Of a stretch of 64,000 nt of DNA, positions 1 through 8,277 are shown piece by piece. The notes below the pieces were generated by a model. That model saw only the letters and a program-made list of their open reading frames with translations, made no database searches and was not told the DNA's origin. Origin of the DNA: Oligoflexia bacterium (GTDB lineage: Bacteria; Bdellovibrionota_B; Oligoflexia; Oligoflexales; JAGOVF01); NCBI GenBank assembly GCA_030432875.1, contig JAUILP010000013.1, positions 1 through 64,000 on the forward strand. Direction: 5' to 3'. Numbering within the stretch: the stretch's first letter is position 1; every line of letters begins with the position of its first letter. A program made the translations under genes and the position numbers.

Positions 1-1
1 T

Positions 2-1831
2 TATGCCCTTAGTCCCGAAACCATCATGCCTGATAATAGTAACTACGGCATTTTTTGGCTTTCTCAGACCGCGTATCATGCTGCCTTTGGGGGGGCGGAT
101 ACCTTCAACACGCTGAGCGGGCAGCTTGCTGATCTCAAAGAAACTTATAAAGCGAAGAAAGCCATTGAGCAGCGTCTAATTCCATATCGTCCTTACGTAT
201 ATCCCCGCACCAAGCAACTATCGCATATGTTTGTCTCTGATGAAATTGCCCAGCAACGGGTTACTGCTTTATTTATGCCGAGTATTTTTTTGTTGATCGC
301 GACTTTTATGGTGCAAATGCTGCTCTCACGCATTGTCGCTTTACAGCGCTCCCAAATTGCGACACTAAAAGCATGTGGTTATAGCGACTTTGCCCTTTTT
401 AAACACTATTTTCTTATGATTTCCTTGATCGTCGCCCTGGGATGTCTTTTTGGCCTCGGACTAAGCATTCCTCTTGCTTCGTGGATGATAGAGATGTACC
501 GGGAATATTTTATGTTTCCCAACCTAAACATAACTATTGAACCTACCCATATCTTTCGCTCACTCTTTGTTGTTCTCCTGGTGGTCACAGCAGCCTGCTA
601 TTATAGCTTTAAAAATATTGTAACCTTAAACCCCGCTGAAGCAATGCGGCCACCCATGCCACCAGATTATCACAAGTCTTTCATGAACCAGGTGCTTCGT
701 AAGTGGCGCATTCGGGCGCAGACAAAGATGATCATGCGCGGCATATTTTCGCGTCCCTTAAGGTGGGGTGTGAGTACTGTGAGTATCAGCACATCGCTTG
801 CTATTATCGTCCTTGCTTTGTTCTGGGGGGATATGGTCGATTATATGATGAAAATGCAGTTTTCCTCTCTGCAAAAAGAAGACCTGTCTATTGCTCTACA
901 AAAACCCATGCCCGTAGATCATCTCGACACCCTAAAAAGCAAACTCGGCATTTTGCACCTCGAAACCTACCGAAATGTCCCGGTAAAGATAAAGGTTTCT
1001 TCCCAGGAAAAACTCCTTTCTCTTACTATTTTTCCTGATAAAGCATCGCTGCGCCGTATTGCCTCTACCACTGGCGAAAAGCTCTTCATTCCACCTATTG
1101 GAATCGCTATCAGCAAAAACTTTCGTGATAAATATGGCCTAAAAGTTGGGGATTATCTTTCCCTAGAAATTATGGAACCTCCCAAAAGGACTATCTCTTT
1201 GCCCATAGCCTATTTTTTTGATTCTTTTATTGGTGAGTCCATCATCGCCTCGAAAGCCTATATGGACAAAATCCTCGCTGAGGGAGATTTAACTAATGAG
1301 ATTTTGCTGCGTCTTTCTCCCCATGCGGAGGAAAAAACAGAAAGGCTGCTCAAAGAATACCCTGCGGTTTCTTTTGTCTTTAATAAAAACCGCACCTATA
1401 AAATATTTAAAGAACTCGTCATTGATGCGGCGCTCAGTTTTACATACATTCTCACCATCCTCGCCATGCTCATGTCGGTGGGAATCGCCTATAACTTTGC
1501 CCGCATAAATTTTTCTGAGCGCTCCTGGGAGCTTGCTAGTCTCAGTGTCTTAGGTTTTTCGCGGAGGATGGTTTTTACTTTGTTTATCAAAGAAATCCTC
1601 ATCCAGTTTATCCTCGCTTGGCTGCCGGGTATTTTGTTAGGGCGGATGCTTGCGGGGCTCAGCCTCAAAATGATCAGTACCGAAGTTTTCTTTTTTCCCC
1701 TTATTATTTACCCCAAGTCCTATATAATAGCGACGGGAGTAACTGTATTGGCTTTTTGTTTGTCGATAGCGGCCATTTACCAGGTTTTTAGAAAACTCAA
1801 TTTAACAGATGCTTTAAAAGTTAGAGAATAA
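2..1831 (+). CDS. ABC transporter permease, FtsX/MacB type (5' end outside window)
   Basis: The frame is open to the left edge (in-frame residues precede the first ATG at 26), so the N-terminus is missing. The protein alternates long hydrophobic segments with a large extracytoplasmic domain: membrane segments lie around residues 85-105, 130-150, 180-195, 245-270, 475-490, 520-540 and 560-585. This is the duplicated FtsX-like permease plan of exporters that move lipids, lipoproteins or peptides. A periplasmic adaptor gene follows after about 100 bases, so the pair probably forms an exporter with an ATPase encoded upstream of the window. The substrate cannot be read from the sequence. Confidence 0.85.
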   Translation, partial: YALSPETIMPDNSNYGIFWLSQTAYHAAFGGADTFNTLSGQLADLKETYKAKKAIEQRLIPYRPYVYPRTKQLSHMFVSDEIAQQRVTALFMPSIFLLIATFMVQMLLSRIVALQRSQIATLKACGYSDFALFKHYFLMISLIVALGCLFGLGLSIPLASWMIEMYREYFMFPNLNITIEPTHIFRSLFVVLLVVTAACYYSFKNIVTLNPAEAMRPPMPPDYHKSFMNQVLRKWRIRAQTKMIMRGIFSRPLRWGVSTVSISTSLAIIVLALFWGDMVDYMMKMQFSSLQKEDLSIALQKPMPVDHLDTLKSKLGILHLETYRNVPVKIKVSSQEKLLSLTIFPDKASLRRIASTTGEKLFIPPIGIAISKNFRDKYGLKVGDYLSLEIMEPPKRTISLPIAYFFDSFIGESIIASKAYMDKILAEGDLTNEILLRLSPHAEEKTERLLKEYPAVSFVFNKNRTYKIFKELVIDAALSFTYILTILAMLMSVGIAYNFARINFSERSWELASLSVLGFSRRMVFTLFIKEILIQFILAWLPGILLGRMLAGLSLKMISTEVFFFPLIIYPKSYIIATGVTVLAFCLSIAAIYQVFRKLNLTDALKVRE

Positions 1832-1928
1832 CCAAATGCAGAATTTTTTTACCGAATCGGTTAGCGATAAACTAACATAAACTGAAAAAATCCTGCTAAA
1901 AACCTTGATTGACAACAAGGAAATCCGC

Positions 1929-2765
1929 ATGAAACATCGGTCACTCATAATTTCAGGAACCCTGCTTTTTGTTATCGCTGCCTATTTCTGGTATAGACAC
2001 ACGGTATCCCCAAAAGACATTGATCCTTTACTCACCGTCCATACTGTAAAAAGTGAGGTTTTTCGTGATTATATTGAGAAAACGGGACGCATGCGCGCTG
2101 AAAAACACCAAATTATTTATTCTTTTGCCACAGGCGATATCAGCGACATCACTTTTCGCTATGGTGATAATATAGCCAAAGGGACTCAGCTTGCTCTTAT
2201 TAACAGTGATCATAACCGTGCTTTGCTTTCTCCAATCGCAGGGGTGGTCAGCCATGTTTACCGCGATAGCCCTGGACCGATCATGAGGGGTGAACCTATT
2301 TTAGAAATAGCAAATATAGATAAACTCGAAATGGTCGTAGAAGTTTTAACGGAAGAAGCAGGACTTCTAAAGGTCGGTATGGAAGCCATTATTTCCCGAA
2401 ATAAACACGAGGTACGGGGCAAAGTAAGCAGCATAAACCAGACGGCCTTTAAAAAAATCTCCCCTCTTGGGGTCGAGGAATACCGCACAGAAGTCATCCT
2501 CGATCCCCAGAATCAGGAGGATTTTGCTGAGAGTCTAAATGTCGGCCAAAATTTTGAGGCACTCTGCACCATTATTTTAGTGGAGCATGAGAACGTTATT
2601 ACCGTACCGCTCAATGCTCTCAAAAAGCATGATGACTTGTGGTATGTTGATACATTAGATGCAAAAAATAATGTCGTTGAACGTGAAGTCCAAGTAGGAC
2701 TTGTGGGACCAGATAGCGCTTTTATTGCACAAGGCCTGTCAGCCGGTGAACGCGTGGTATTTTAA
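1929..2765 (+). CDS. Periplasmic adaptor (HlyD / membrane fusion protein family)
   Basis: About 278 residues. The ORF track starts at a TTG (1905), but the ATG at 1929 has an AAGGA ribosome site about 8 bases upstream and opens directly into a signal/anchor helix (MKHRSLIISGTLLF). After the anchor comes a lipoyl/barrel-sandwich half (residues 40-75, then LSPIAGVVSHVYR) followed by beta-barrel domains, as in adaptors of ABC exporters. The helical hairpin seems very short or absent, since the two lipoyl halves are almost contiguous. It lies directly downstream of the permease and probably bridges that transporter to the periplasm. Substrate unknown. Confidence 0.82.
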   Translation: MKHRSLIISGTLLFVIAAYFWYRHTVSPKDIDPLLTVHTVKSEVFRDYIEKTGRMRAEKHQIIYSFATGDISDITFRYGDNIAKGTQLALINSDHNRALLSPIAGVVSHVYRDSPGPIMRGEPILEIANIDKLEMVVEVLTEEAGLLKVGMEAIISRNKHEVRGKVSSINQTAFKKISPLGVEEYRTEVILDPQNQEDFAESLNVGQNFEALCTIILVEHENVITVPLNALKKHDDLWYVDTLDAKNNVVEREVQVGLVGPDSAFIAQGLSAGERVVF

Positions 2766-3131
2766 AGGTGTAATAAACCTTTTAACCTATAGGTGCGCGA
2801 CCGTTCCATCAGTCCACGGTATTTTTAAGGTGTACCGCAAATCACCATCGCTTTCTTGTGTCATTCGTTTGGAAGAAAAAGGTCCACGAGTAGTATAGCG
2901 AATAAGCTGCTCCGAAGCTTGGCGAAACTATTTTTGCCTGATTTTGAAAGTTAAGCCTAAGTCACGAGACTGACATTAATCTCACTGAATAACCATCTTG
3001 AATGATGTAGAAATTTTCAATTCCGCAGATCTTACATGATAAATTTATTATTTTCTAAAGAAGGGAATATTATTCCTCGCCGTCGACCTTAAGATATCCA
3101 CTATGGCGGGTGCAATTTATGATATTTGAGC
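2766..3131. other. Intergenic region without a recognisable gene
   Basis: About 370 bases between the adaptor gene and the convergent DUF1566 gene. It holds two weak hairpins just past the adaptor stop: AAAGGT/ACCTTT around 2764-2782, and ACCGT/ACGGT at 2800-2820 followed by ATTTTTA. Either could end the adaptor transcript. The 65-residue ORF at 2701-2898 begins inside the adaptor gene in another frame and is not supported. Confidence 0.4.
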
Positions 3132-3140
3132 CTCTTTACG

Positions 3141-4565
3141 CTAAGGAGATACGCAAAGAGTAATGCTCATCAAATGTTTATTTCGGCTTATGGCTTTTCC
3201 GTTCATTATAGATAAAGTCTTTGCTGCCGTGGTAGTCTGCGCATCTGTAGTTGATGATGAAAAATATGCACCTGATTCTAGATTCCCTAAATTATCGTCT
3301 ACGCTATGTACAGAAGATAAATCGTGAATGCCATGGGCATAGGCATCAAATAATTCTCTGTTAGTCGGAACTCTCCAAGTGTCAATGCCACCGTGACTTA
3401 AGCTTTCACAGTATTCGAGGGCGCCTGTTCCAGCCCCATGCGTCCCTTCAGGATCATCAAAATAATTTCCTCCTGCCGTATATCTAGTCCACTTAAGCCC
3501 AGAAATTTTATCCTTAAAAACCGCATCGGAACCACTTGTAACGGGGTTAGTGACAACCTGTTCCCAAGTGCGCTCCTCCAAAGGAATTGATAAATATCCA
3601 CATAATCCGGAATTATCTCCCCAGGGATTTATCAAGGGTACAGTAGTTCCATCACCAGCATAATCATCAATGGTCGAAAACGGGTCGTCAGTACCTGAAA
3701 TTCCGGTGGAAAGACCATCCGCTTTATCATAGGAGGAATGGCTCAAGCTTTTACAGTTTACCTTAAGTTTCCCTGTTACACTTCCAATGTGGACTCCATA
3801 GCACAAATCCCAGGCATCCGGGTTTGGAACGTTCATGTTACCTGGTACACCTAATATAGATTTTCCCGTCACTATATTTTCAGCAACCAAGTCGACATCA
3901 CCTGCAGCTAGCGCGCGTGATCCGTCCGATAGAAACCATTCAAAATTCACAGCAGACGCGAATTGTAATTTTCTATCATTTTCAATTAAAGATAAGTCGG
4001 CTGTGGTGTCAGAGCCGGTGAGTAAGTTTCCTACCGAGGGATAAGTACCGGTTAGACCTGCAACGACTACATTTTTTTTAATGTTTTTTGCGAGCAGATT
4101 TATTGGGCTGATTCCTTGATAGAAAGAATTAGCTATGCAACCTACAGTAAAATTTTCACCACAATTAATAAGGGAACCTGATAGACTTCCTATTGTGACT
4201 TCTGATGTTATATCATTCGTAGAAATTTGAGTTATATCAAGAGCACCTGTTCCTATAGTTCCATCACACAAAGTAAAAACTTCAGTGCTCAAAATTCTAT
4301 CTAAGTCTGGATCAACACAATCAGGATTATCTATTTTTGCTGAACCGCCCGATTCAGCGACTGAATTGGGCAAAGTATTTTCTGTCTCATCTGGTTGCAT
4401 TGTCGGCATGGGTATTTCTGCAGCATTTGGATCAATTTCAGCCGACACATCACTTGCCTTTTTTTTAGAATTTTGACCCGCGCAGCCTAAAACTAGGAAT
4501 GACCATACGATGAAAAACGAAATAATGCCCTTTTGTCGCCTACGATGATTCAGATTTTGTATCAT
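3141..4565 (-). CDS. Lipoprotein with C-terminal DUF1566 (Lcl-type) domain, copy 1
   Basis: 474 residues. The signal peptide ends in a lipobox (FLVLGCAG, Cys near residue 28), so the protein is probably anchored in a membrane by lipid. The middle carries spaced repeats of the form NI-x-x-x-V-x-I-x-G-x-x-G (AKNIKKNVVVAGLTG, ENIVTGKSILGVPG), typical of large secreted proteins that end in DUF1566. The C-terminal 130 residues show the DUF1566 pattern: DKISGLKWTR, a HGGIDTWRVPTNREL block, a YFSSSTT block and a terminal CVSP. The domain is known from the Legionella collagen-like adhesin and many secreted proteins; its function is not settled. A near paralogue lies immediately upstream, so this is a tandem duplication. 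Confidence 0.85.
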   Translation of the reverse strand: MIQNLNHRRRQKGIISFFIVWSFLVLGCAGQNSKKKASDVSAEIDPNAAEIPMPTMQPDETENTLPNSVAESGGSAKIDNPDCVDPDLDRILSTEVFTLCDGTIGTGALDITQISTNDITSEVTIGSLSGSLINCGENFTVGCIANSFYQGISPINLLAKNIKKNVVVAGLTGTYPSVGNLLTGSDTTADLSLIENDRKLQFASAVNFEWFLSDGSRALAAGDVDLVAENIVTGKSILGVPGNMNVPNPDAWDLCYGVHIGSVTGKLKVNCKSLSHSSYDKADGLSTGISGTDDPFSTIDDYAGDGTTVPLINPWGDNSGLCGYLSIPLEERTWEQVVTNPVTSGSDAVFKDKISGLKWTRYTAGGNYFDDPEGTHGAGTGALEYCESLSHGGIDTWRVPTNRELFDAYAHGIHDLSSVHSVDDNLGNLESGAYFSSSTTDAQTTTAAKTLSIMNGKAISRNKHLMSITLCVSP

Positions 4566-4671
4566 AATGCATTCCCGATTTTATAAATTTTTTTTTCATC
4601 CGTTAGTAAAAAATCTTTAACCCCTAAAATTTTGCAATTCCATCTCCTCGCCTAAACAAAACAATTGAGTA

Positions 4672-5943
4672 TTAAGGAGATATGCACAAAACTTTTTTTA
4701 AGGAAGTTTTTGGCATAAAATCGCCGGTAGCGTCTCTTACAATTAAATACCAGGCATTTGTTCCATCTCCAGAACGGGATGTGGAAGACCAAAATCCTTG
4801 CCAGTATGAATGCACATCTCCTAGGTTGTTCCCATCATTTCCTATCATCCAAGCTGCGCTGAATATCCCATGGGCATAGGCTGCCCATAATTCCTTCTGG
4901 GTTGGTAATCTCCATGCATTAATACCACCATGATTGAGATTATGGCAGTATTCCATAGCTCCTGTTCCTGCTCCTCCTCCTCCTTCTGCCTCATCCCAGT
5001 ATTTTTCCCCTGTACTTTCACCCCTAGTCCACAACTGTCCCGACATTTTGTCTTTAAAGACAGAAAATTCAGCCGACGTTGAGGGAGTTGTCACGATTCT
5101 CTCCCAAGTGCGTTCCCCTTCTGCCACATTTACATAACCGCAAAGATATTGATCACTTCCCCAAGGATTGATATTGGGATAGACTTCGGCATATGCCTTA
5201 ATTGTAGAAAAAGGATCGTTGACGCCAGAAATTCCAGTCGAAAGACCATCAGCTTTATCATATAAAGCACTCACCATATTACGACAATTAGTTTTTAGCT
5301 GGCCTGTTACCCCGCCTGTGGAAATGCCATAACGCAAATCCCAAGGGTCTGGTGGTGAGTCATCCATTTCACCGTGTATCCCCAATATGGTCACCCCTAA
5401 CTTGATATTGGCTGCGGCTAAATCGTTACTTCCAGAGGTTTCACCTCGTGAGCCATCAGATTTAAACCATTCAAAAACAGTAGATGAGGCTAGCTGAGCA
5501 TTTCGCGTAGTTTCATTTGCAGACAAATCAGCAATGAGCCCGCTTGAACCGATCAAGGGAGAGGAAGAAGAAGGGTAATTTCCTGTAATACCACCGATAC
5601 TTACTCCGTTCTTGATGTTAGCCGCATTTAAATTTGTGGGACTAATGCCTTTAAAAGAACTATTAGTTATGCAGTTCGTAGAAAAATTAGTGCTGCACTC
5701 CGCAAGTGTTCCTAAAGTCCCTGCAATGACCACCCCAGCTCTAATTTTTCCGCTAGTAAGACTTGACAAATCGAGCAATCCAGAAGCCAAGCTGCCATCA
5801 CACAACATGATAGACTGATCGCTCGCCACCTTAGTTAAATCAGGATCTATGCAGATTCCTTCTAAAAAAAAGGATTTATCCTGAGCTTTTGGTAGGAGAA
5901 AAGTGGTGACGATTAACGATGCCTTTAAAATTTGAGTGGTCAT
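4672..5943 (-). CDS. Secreted protein with DUF1566 (Lcl-type) domain, copy 2
   Basis: About 423 residues. The track start is a TTG. The ATG at 5943 is better because GGAAGG sits just upstream and it opens into a hydrophobic signal. It aligns with copy 1 along its whole length: IDPDLTKVAS, the NCITNSSFKGISPTNLNAANI block, DKADGLSTGISG, FKDKMSGQLWTR, HGGINAWRLPTQKEL and the terminal CISP. Unlike copy 1 it has no Cys at the end of the signal (LLPKAQDKSFF), so it is probably released or held differently. The conserved DUF1566 core with a changed anchor suggests the two paralogues have separated in location. Confidence 0.83.
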   Translation of the reverse strand: MTTQILKASLIVTTFLLPKAQDKSFFLEGICIDPDLTKVASDQSIMLCDGSLASGLLDLSSLTSGKIRAGVVIAGTLGTLAECSTNFSTNCITNSSFKGISPTNLNAANIKNGVSIGGITGNYPSSSSPLIGSSGLIADLSANETTRNAQLASSTVFEWFKSDGSRGETSGSNDLAAANIKLGVTILGIHGEMDDSPPDPWDLRYGISTGGVTGQLKTNCRNMVSALYDKADGLSTGISGVNDPFSTIKAYAEVYPNINPWGSDQYLCGYVNVAEGERTWERIVTTPSTSAEFSVFKDKMSGQLWTRGESTGEKYWDEAEGGGGAGTGAMEYCHNLNHGGINAWRLPTQKELWAAYAHGIFSAAWMIGNDGNNLGDVHSYWQGFWSSTSRSGDGTNAWYLIVRDATGDFMPKTSLKKVLCISP

Positions 5944-6022
5944 GGATCCTTCCAATTTGTTTTTACGTCATTTCGCCAATTTTTTCTGTTCCTTAAATAT
6001 ATTCTTAATTATTTACAAAACT

Positions 6023-6075
6023 TATCAGGCATTTCCATTGATTTCGCTCCGCTCATTCAATGGAAATGCCTGATA
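6023..6075. repeat. Perfect 19-bp stem hairpin with TTCGCTCCGCTCAT loop (copy A)
   Basis: Arms at 6023-6041 and 6057-6075 are perfectly complementary over 19 bp around a 15-base loop. A second hairpin at 12083-12135 has the same loop and a related stem in which paired positions have changed together (GGCATTTCCATT versus GGCGTTTCCACT). No long T run follows, so it is not a simple terminator. It lies between two minus-strand lipoprotein genes. Confidence 0.85.
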
Positions 6076-6111
6076 TATTATTTCTTGGGTGCTATAAAAA
6101 AAGAATGTTTA

Positions 6112-6687
6112 TCAATTACGAATACTAGAACTTCTAGGATACGTAACCCTTCCCTCAAAACTTGTGCACGTGTTTGTTAATCTCCAAGGAAAATGATTTT
6201 CTCTCCAGCTGTTTTTAAAAGAAGCCCTATTGGCATATCGCTCATTTTGACCGCACGCATCGTCACAGCTCACCTTACTTCTTCCATGCGTTATTGTAGT
6301 AAACCTAGTCGCGCCGCTTATAACTTCAGTTTCGCAGGTGAATTCGGTTTTCGGACTGCTCGGATTATCATTGTTGGTTACGATAATTTCGACAAAAGTA
6401 TAGGTTGAACTATTACACATACGCACAAACCGGTTGGCATATTCACCGCAAGATCGTTTTGCTTCATCCGCACAAGCCTGGCGGGCATAAGACTCAGCTT
6501 GTTCGGCGGATATCGAAAATCCAGTAATGATATCCCTTTGAGGTAAACGCACACCATTGCAAAGATGCGTGTTTCGTGCAATCTTAGCCGTATAACGCAT
6601 TCCACTTGGGCTTAGCTTCGATGAAGTAACATTAAATCCACAGTTGCTGGTAAAAATAAGTAGAGTTGCTAAATACAATTTGTTCAT
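6112..6687 (-). CDS. Cysteine-containing lipoprotein, unknown function
   Basis: 191 residues. It starts with a short hydrophobic signal and a lipobox (LIFTSNCGFN, Cys near residue 16). The mature part has about ten more cysteines spread along it, suggesting disulphides in the periplasm or outside the cell, and an Arg/Asn-rich composition. I recognise no domain. It is the third member of a minus-strand series of secreted proteins (3.1-6.9 kb). The small lipoprotein at 44409 has a similar beginning (TSCGFQAN), possibly only because of shared signal constraints. Confidence 0.65.
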   Translation of the reverse strand: MNKLYLATLLIFTSNCGFNVTSSKLSPSGMRYTAKIARNTHLCNGVRLPQRDIITGFSISAEQAESYARQACADEAKRSCGEYANRFVRMCNSSTYTFVEIIVTNNDNPSSPKTEFTCETEVISGATRFTTITHGRSKVSCDDACGQNERYANRASFKNSWRENHFPWRLTNTCTSFEGRVTYPRSSSIRN

Positions 6688-6760
6688 AGATTGACCCTTT
6701 AAAATTAGTTAACGTTAAAAAATGGAGAAAAATGCAAATCAATTAAATCGAATTCTTCTC

Positions 6761-6886
6761 CTAAATTAGAAAACCGACACAAGTTACCCCAGAAACGGAA
6801 GAACGTTCTGTGTTGCCACCACAACTTGCTAAAATTGCAAAGAGCGCTGTTGTTACTGTTAAAGTTATAGGTGATTTCTTAAACAT
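6761..6886 (-). CDS. Very small lipoprotein (41 residues)
   Basis: The ORF track starts further upstream, but the ATG at 6886 has a GAGAGG ribosome site 5-6 bases away and begins a clean signal peptide (MFKKSPITLTVTTALFAILASCGG). That leaves a mature peptide of about 18 residues after the lipid-modified Cys. Such tiny lipoproteins occur as entericidin-like or lysis-type peptides, but nothing here identifies which. A long upstream leader and a strong ribosome site support its being real. Confidence 0.6.
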   Translation of the reverse strand: MFKKSPITLTVTTALFAILASCGGNTERSSVSGVTCVGFLI

Positions 6887-7169
6887 AATTACCTCTCTTG
6901 TAAAAAAGCCAAGATTCTTTTTACAAGAGACACAGATACATTCTGAACTCTCGTGATGCACATTATATCCCTGTGTGGAAAAAAAGGTATCTACAGTATC
7001 TTGTTTTTTGAAAACGTGTACCCATTTGGGTACACCGATAAATGAGTCTAGTTGCCAATCTTTTTATAAATATGAGGAAAGCCAGTTCCAAATATTTTTA
7101 AGGTAATTCCAGATATTTGATTTCTAGGCATGGCGTTGTTGCGTACATCAAATTCTTGTTGAGATTGGC

Positions 7170-7945
7170 CTTGCCCCCCTAGCTTATCTAATGTTTTTCC
7201 ATATTTCGGCATGCCGAGTTGGATAAACTTGTTAAGTATTTTTGCCCCTATTTGCAATTCAGTCACCTATCTTTCCATTTTTCTCAAATGCAGTGAGGCA
7301 CCCATTGGGTTTTATTACAGTAGATCGCTGTTTCGAAGAGGCTTCTGAGAGAATACTTTGATTCTCTTTTCCACGATTTTTTTTGCCGAGAAGATAATTC
7401 TCTCCCAGAAGGCGGTTGCGTTCGACATCTCCCTAAGAAATATTTTTTTTAAGCTTTAGAGTCGCACCACTGCGCGGAGGAATAATAGCACAAGCCTTTT
7501 TGGCATCAATAGGTTCCTAAGCATTCTTGTTGTCGTATCCCTTGTCGCCAGTAACGCTGGCGACATTCCCCACTTGATTAAGCAATGGTTTGGTCTTCAC
7601 TGAATCGTAGACATTCGATTTTGTCAGTTCCATGCTGAAGGTTTCATGGGCGTCACGATTGACGGCCAGATGCAGCTTACGCCAGGTGCGACGCTTACTT
7701 TTACCATGAGTACGCACTTTCCATTCTCCATCTTCGAGAACCTTTAACCCAGTCGCATCAATGAGATTATGTATGGGCCGAGACCAATTCAAATGAGCGA
7801 GGTGGTTACTCGTGATTGCCGCTCGTCGAGATAGTGTGGAATAATCCGGCGCTGATATCGGCAATTTCAGCATGGCAACCAAACCTTTAATGATGCCTGT
7901 GTTTTGCGCAAAGCTCAATTCAGAATACCCTGCATCAGCCGCTCC
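7170..7945 (-). pseudogene. Decayed IS5-family (IS903-like) transposase
   Basis: The central ORF (7517-7918) carries IS5-family transposase blocks: YSTLSRRA, the DATGLKVLEDGEWK block with a catalytic Asp, RTWRKLHLAVN and SVTGDKGYDN with the second Asp. The frame stops after this. Further down the minus strand AIIPPRSGA and, in ORF 7048-7266, the family's C-terminal block TELQIGAKILNKFIQLGMP can still be read, separated by stops and frame changes. Plus-strand bases from 7132 (GGCGTTGTTGCGTACATC) resemble the outer end of IS903-type elements. The N-terminus is cut off at about 7945, beside a palindrome. This is an inactive remnant. Confidence 0.85.
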
Positions 7946-7959
7946 CGGCGGGAGCGGCT
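7937..7959. repeat. GC-rich palindrome at the broken end of the IS5 remnant
   Basis: A 23-base near-perfect palindrome (AGCCGCTCCCG mirrored around one base) in an AT-rich surround. Recognisable transposase sequence stops within a few codons of it. It could be a terminator-type or REP-like hairpin, or a structure that marked the breakpoint. Confidence 0.6.
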
Positions 7960-8104
7960 ATTTAAGCCGATTCTCTAGAGTTAACAGTCTTTGACAGATT
8001 TAGACGCACCTCTCCTAAGCTGTTAAGAAATTTTTAATTTTTATAGAACGCTTAAATACTTAAAGATACTTAAGTTTAAGGCGGACCTTGAGGTAGATTT
8101 ATGA

Positions 8105-8127
8105 CCGGACTTTCGCCAATAGCTTAA
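8105..8127 (+). repeat. Left terminal inverted repeat of the IS1634-type element
   Basis: CCGGACTTTCGCCAATAGCT plus TAA; the exact reverse complement occurs at 10002-10024. Confidence 0.9.
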
Positions 8128-8180
8128 CCTAAAACCCCAGAACCCGCTCTGCAAGAGACTTCTAAGCTCTAAAAACCCGA

Positions 8181-8270
8181 TTACATACCAATCTGAATAA
8201 ATTTTTTCAATGTAATACGAAAATTATTCGTGGGTTACTCATTTTTTGCTTGACTTTGTATTACATATTA
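8181..8270. promoter_or_regulatory. Iterated GTATTACAT sites in the transposase promoter region
   Basis: Within 90 bases upstream of the transposase, ATTACATA (8181), ATGTAATAC (about 8211) and its exact inverse GTATTACAT (about 8260) occur; the last two form a 9-bp inverted repeat. TTGACT at about 8251 could serve as a -35 element. These may be transposase or host-factor binding sites controlling expression. This is inference from the repeats. Confidence 0.4.
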
Positions 8271-8277
8271 ATATCAT

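Noticed and set aside
3132-3160. Hairpin spanning the stop of DUF1566 copy 1 as a terminator
   Set aside because: A 9-bp stem (CTCTTTACG/CGCAAAGAG with one G-T) exists, but no T run follows on the minus strand and it overlaps the stop codon.
7048-7266. 72-residue ORF as an independent gene
   Set aside because: Its first part is the C-terminal block of IS5-family transposases and the rest runs past the element end, so it belongs to the decayed transposase.
7937-7959. Integron attC or attachment site
   Set aside because: The palindrome lacks the GTTRRRY-type core sites and there is no integrase in the window.
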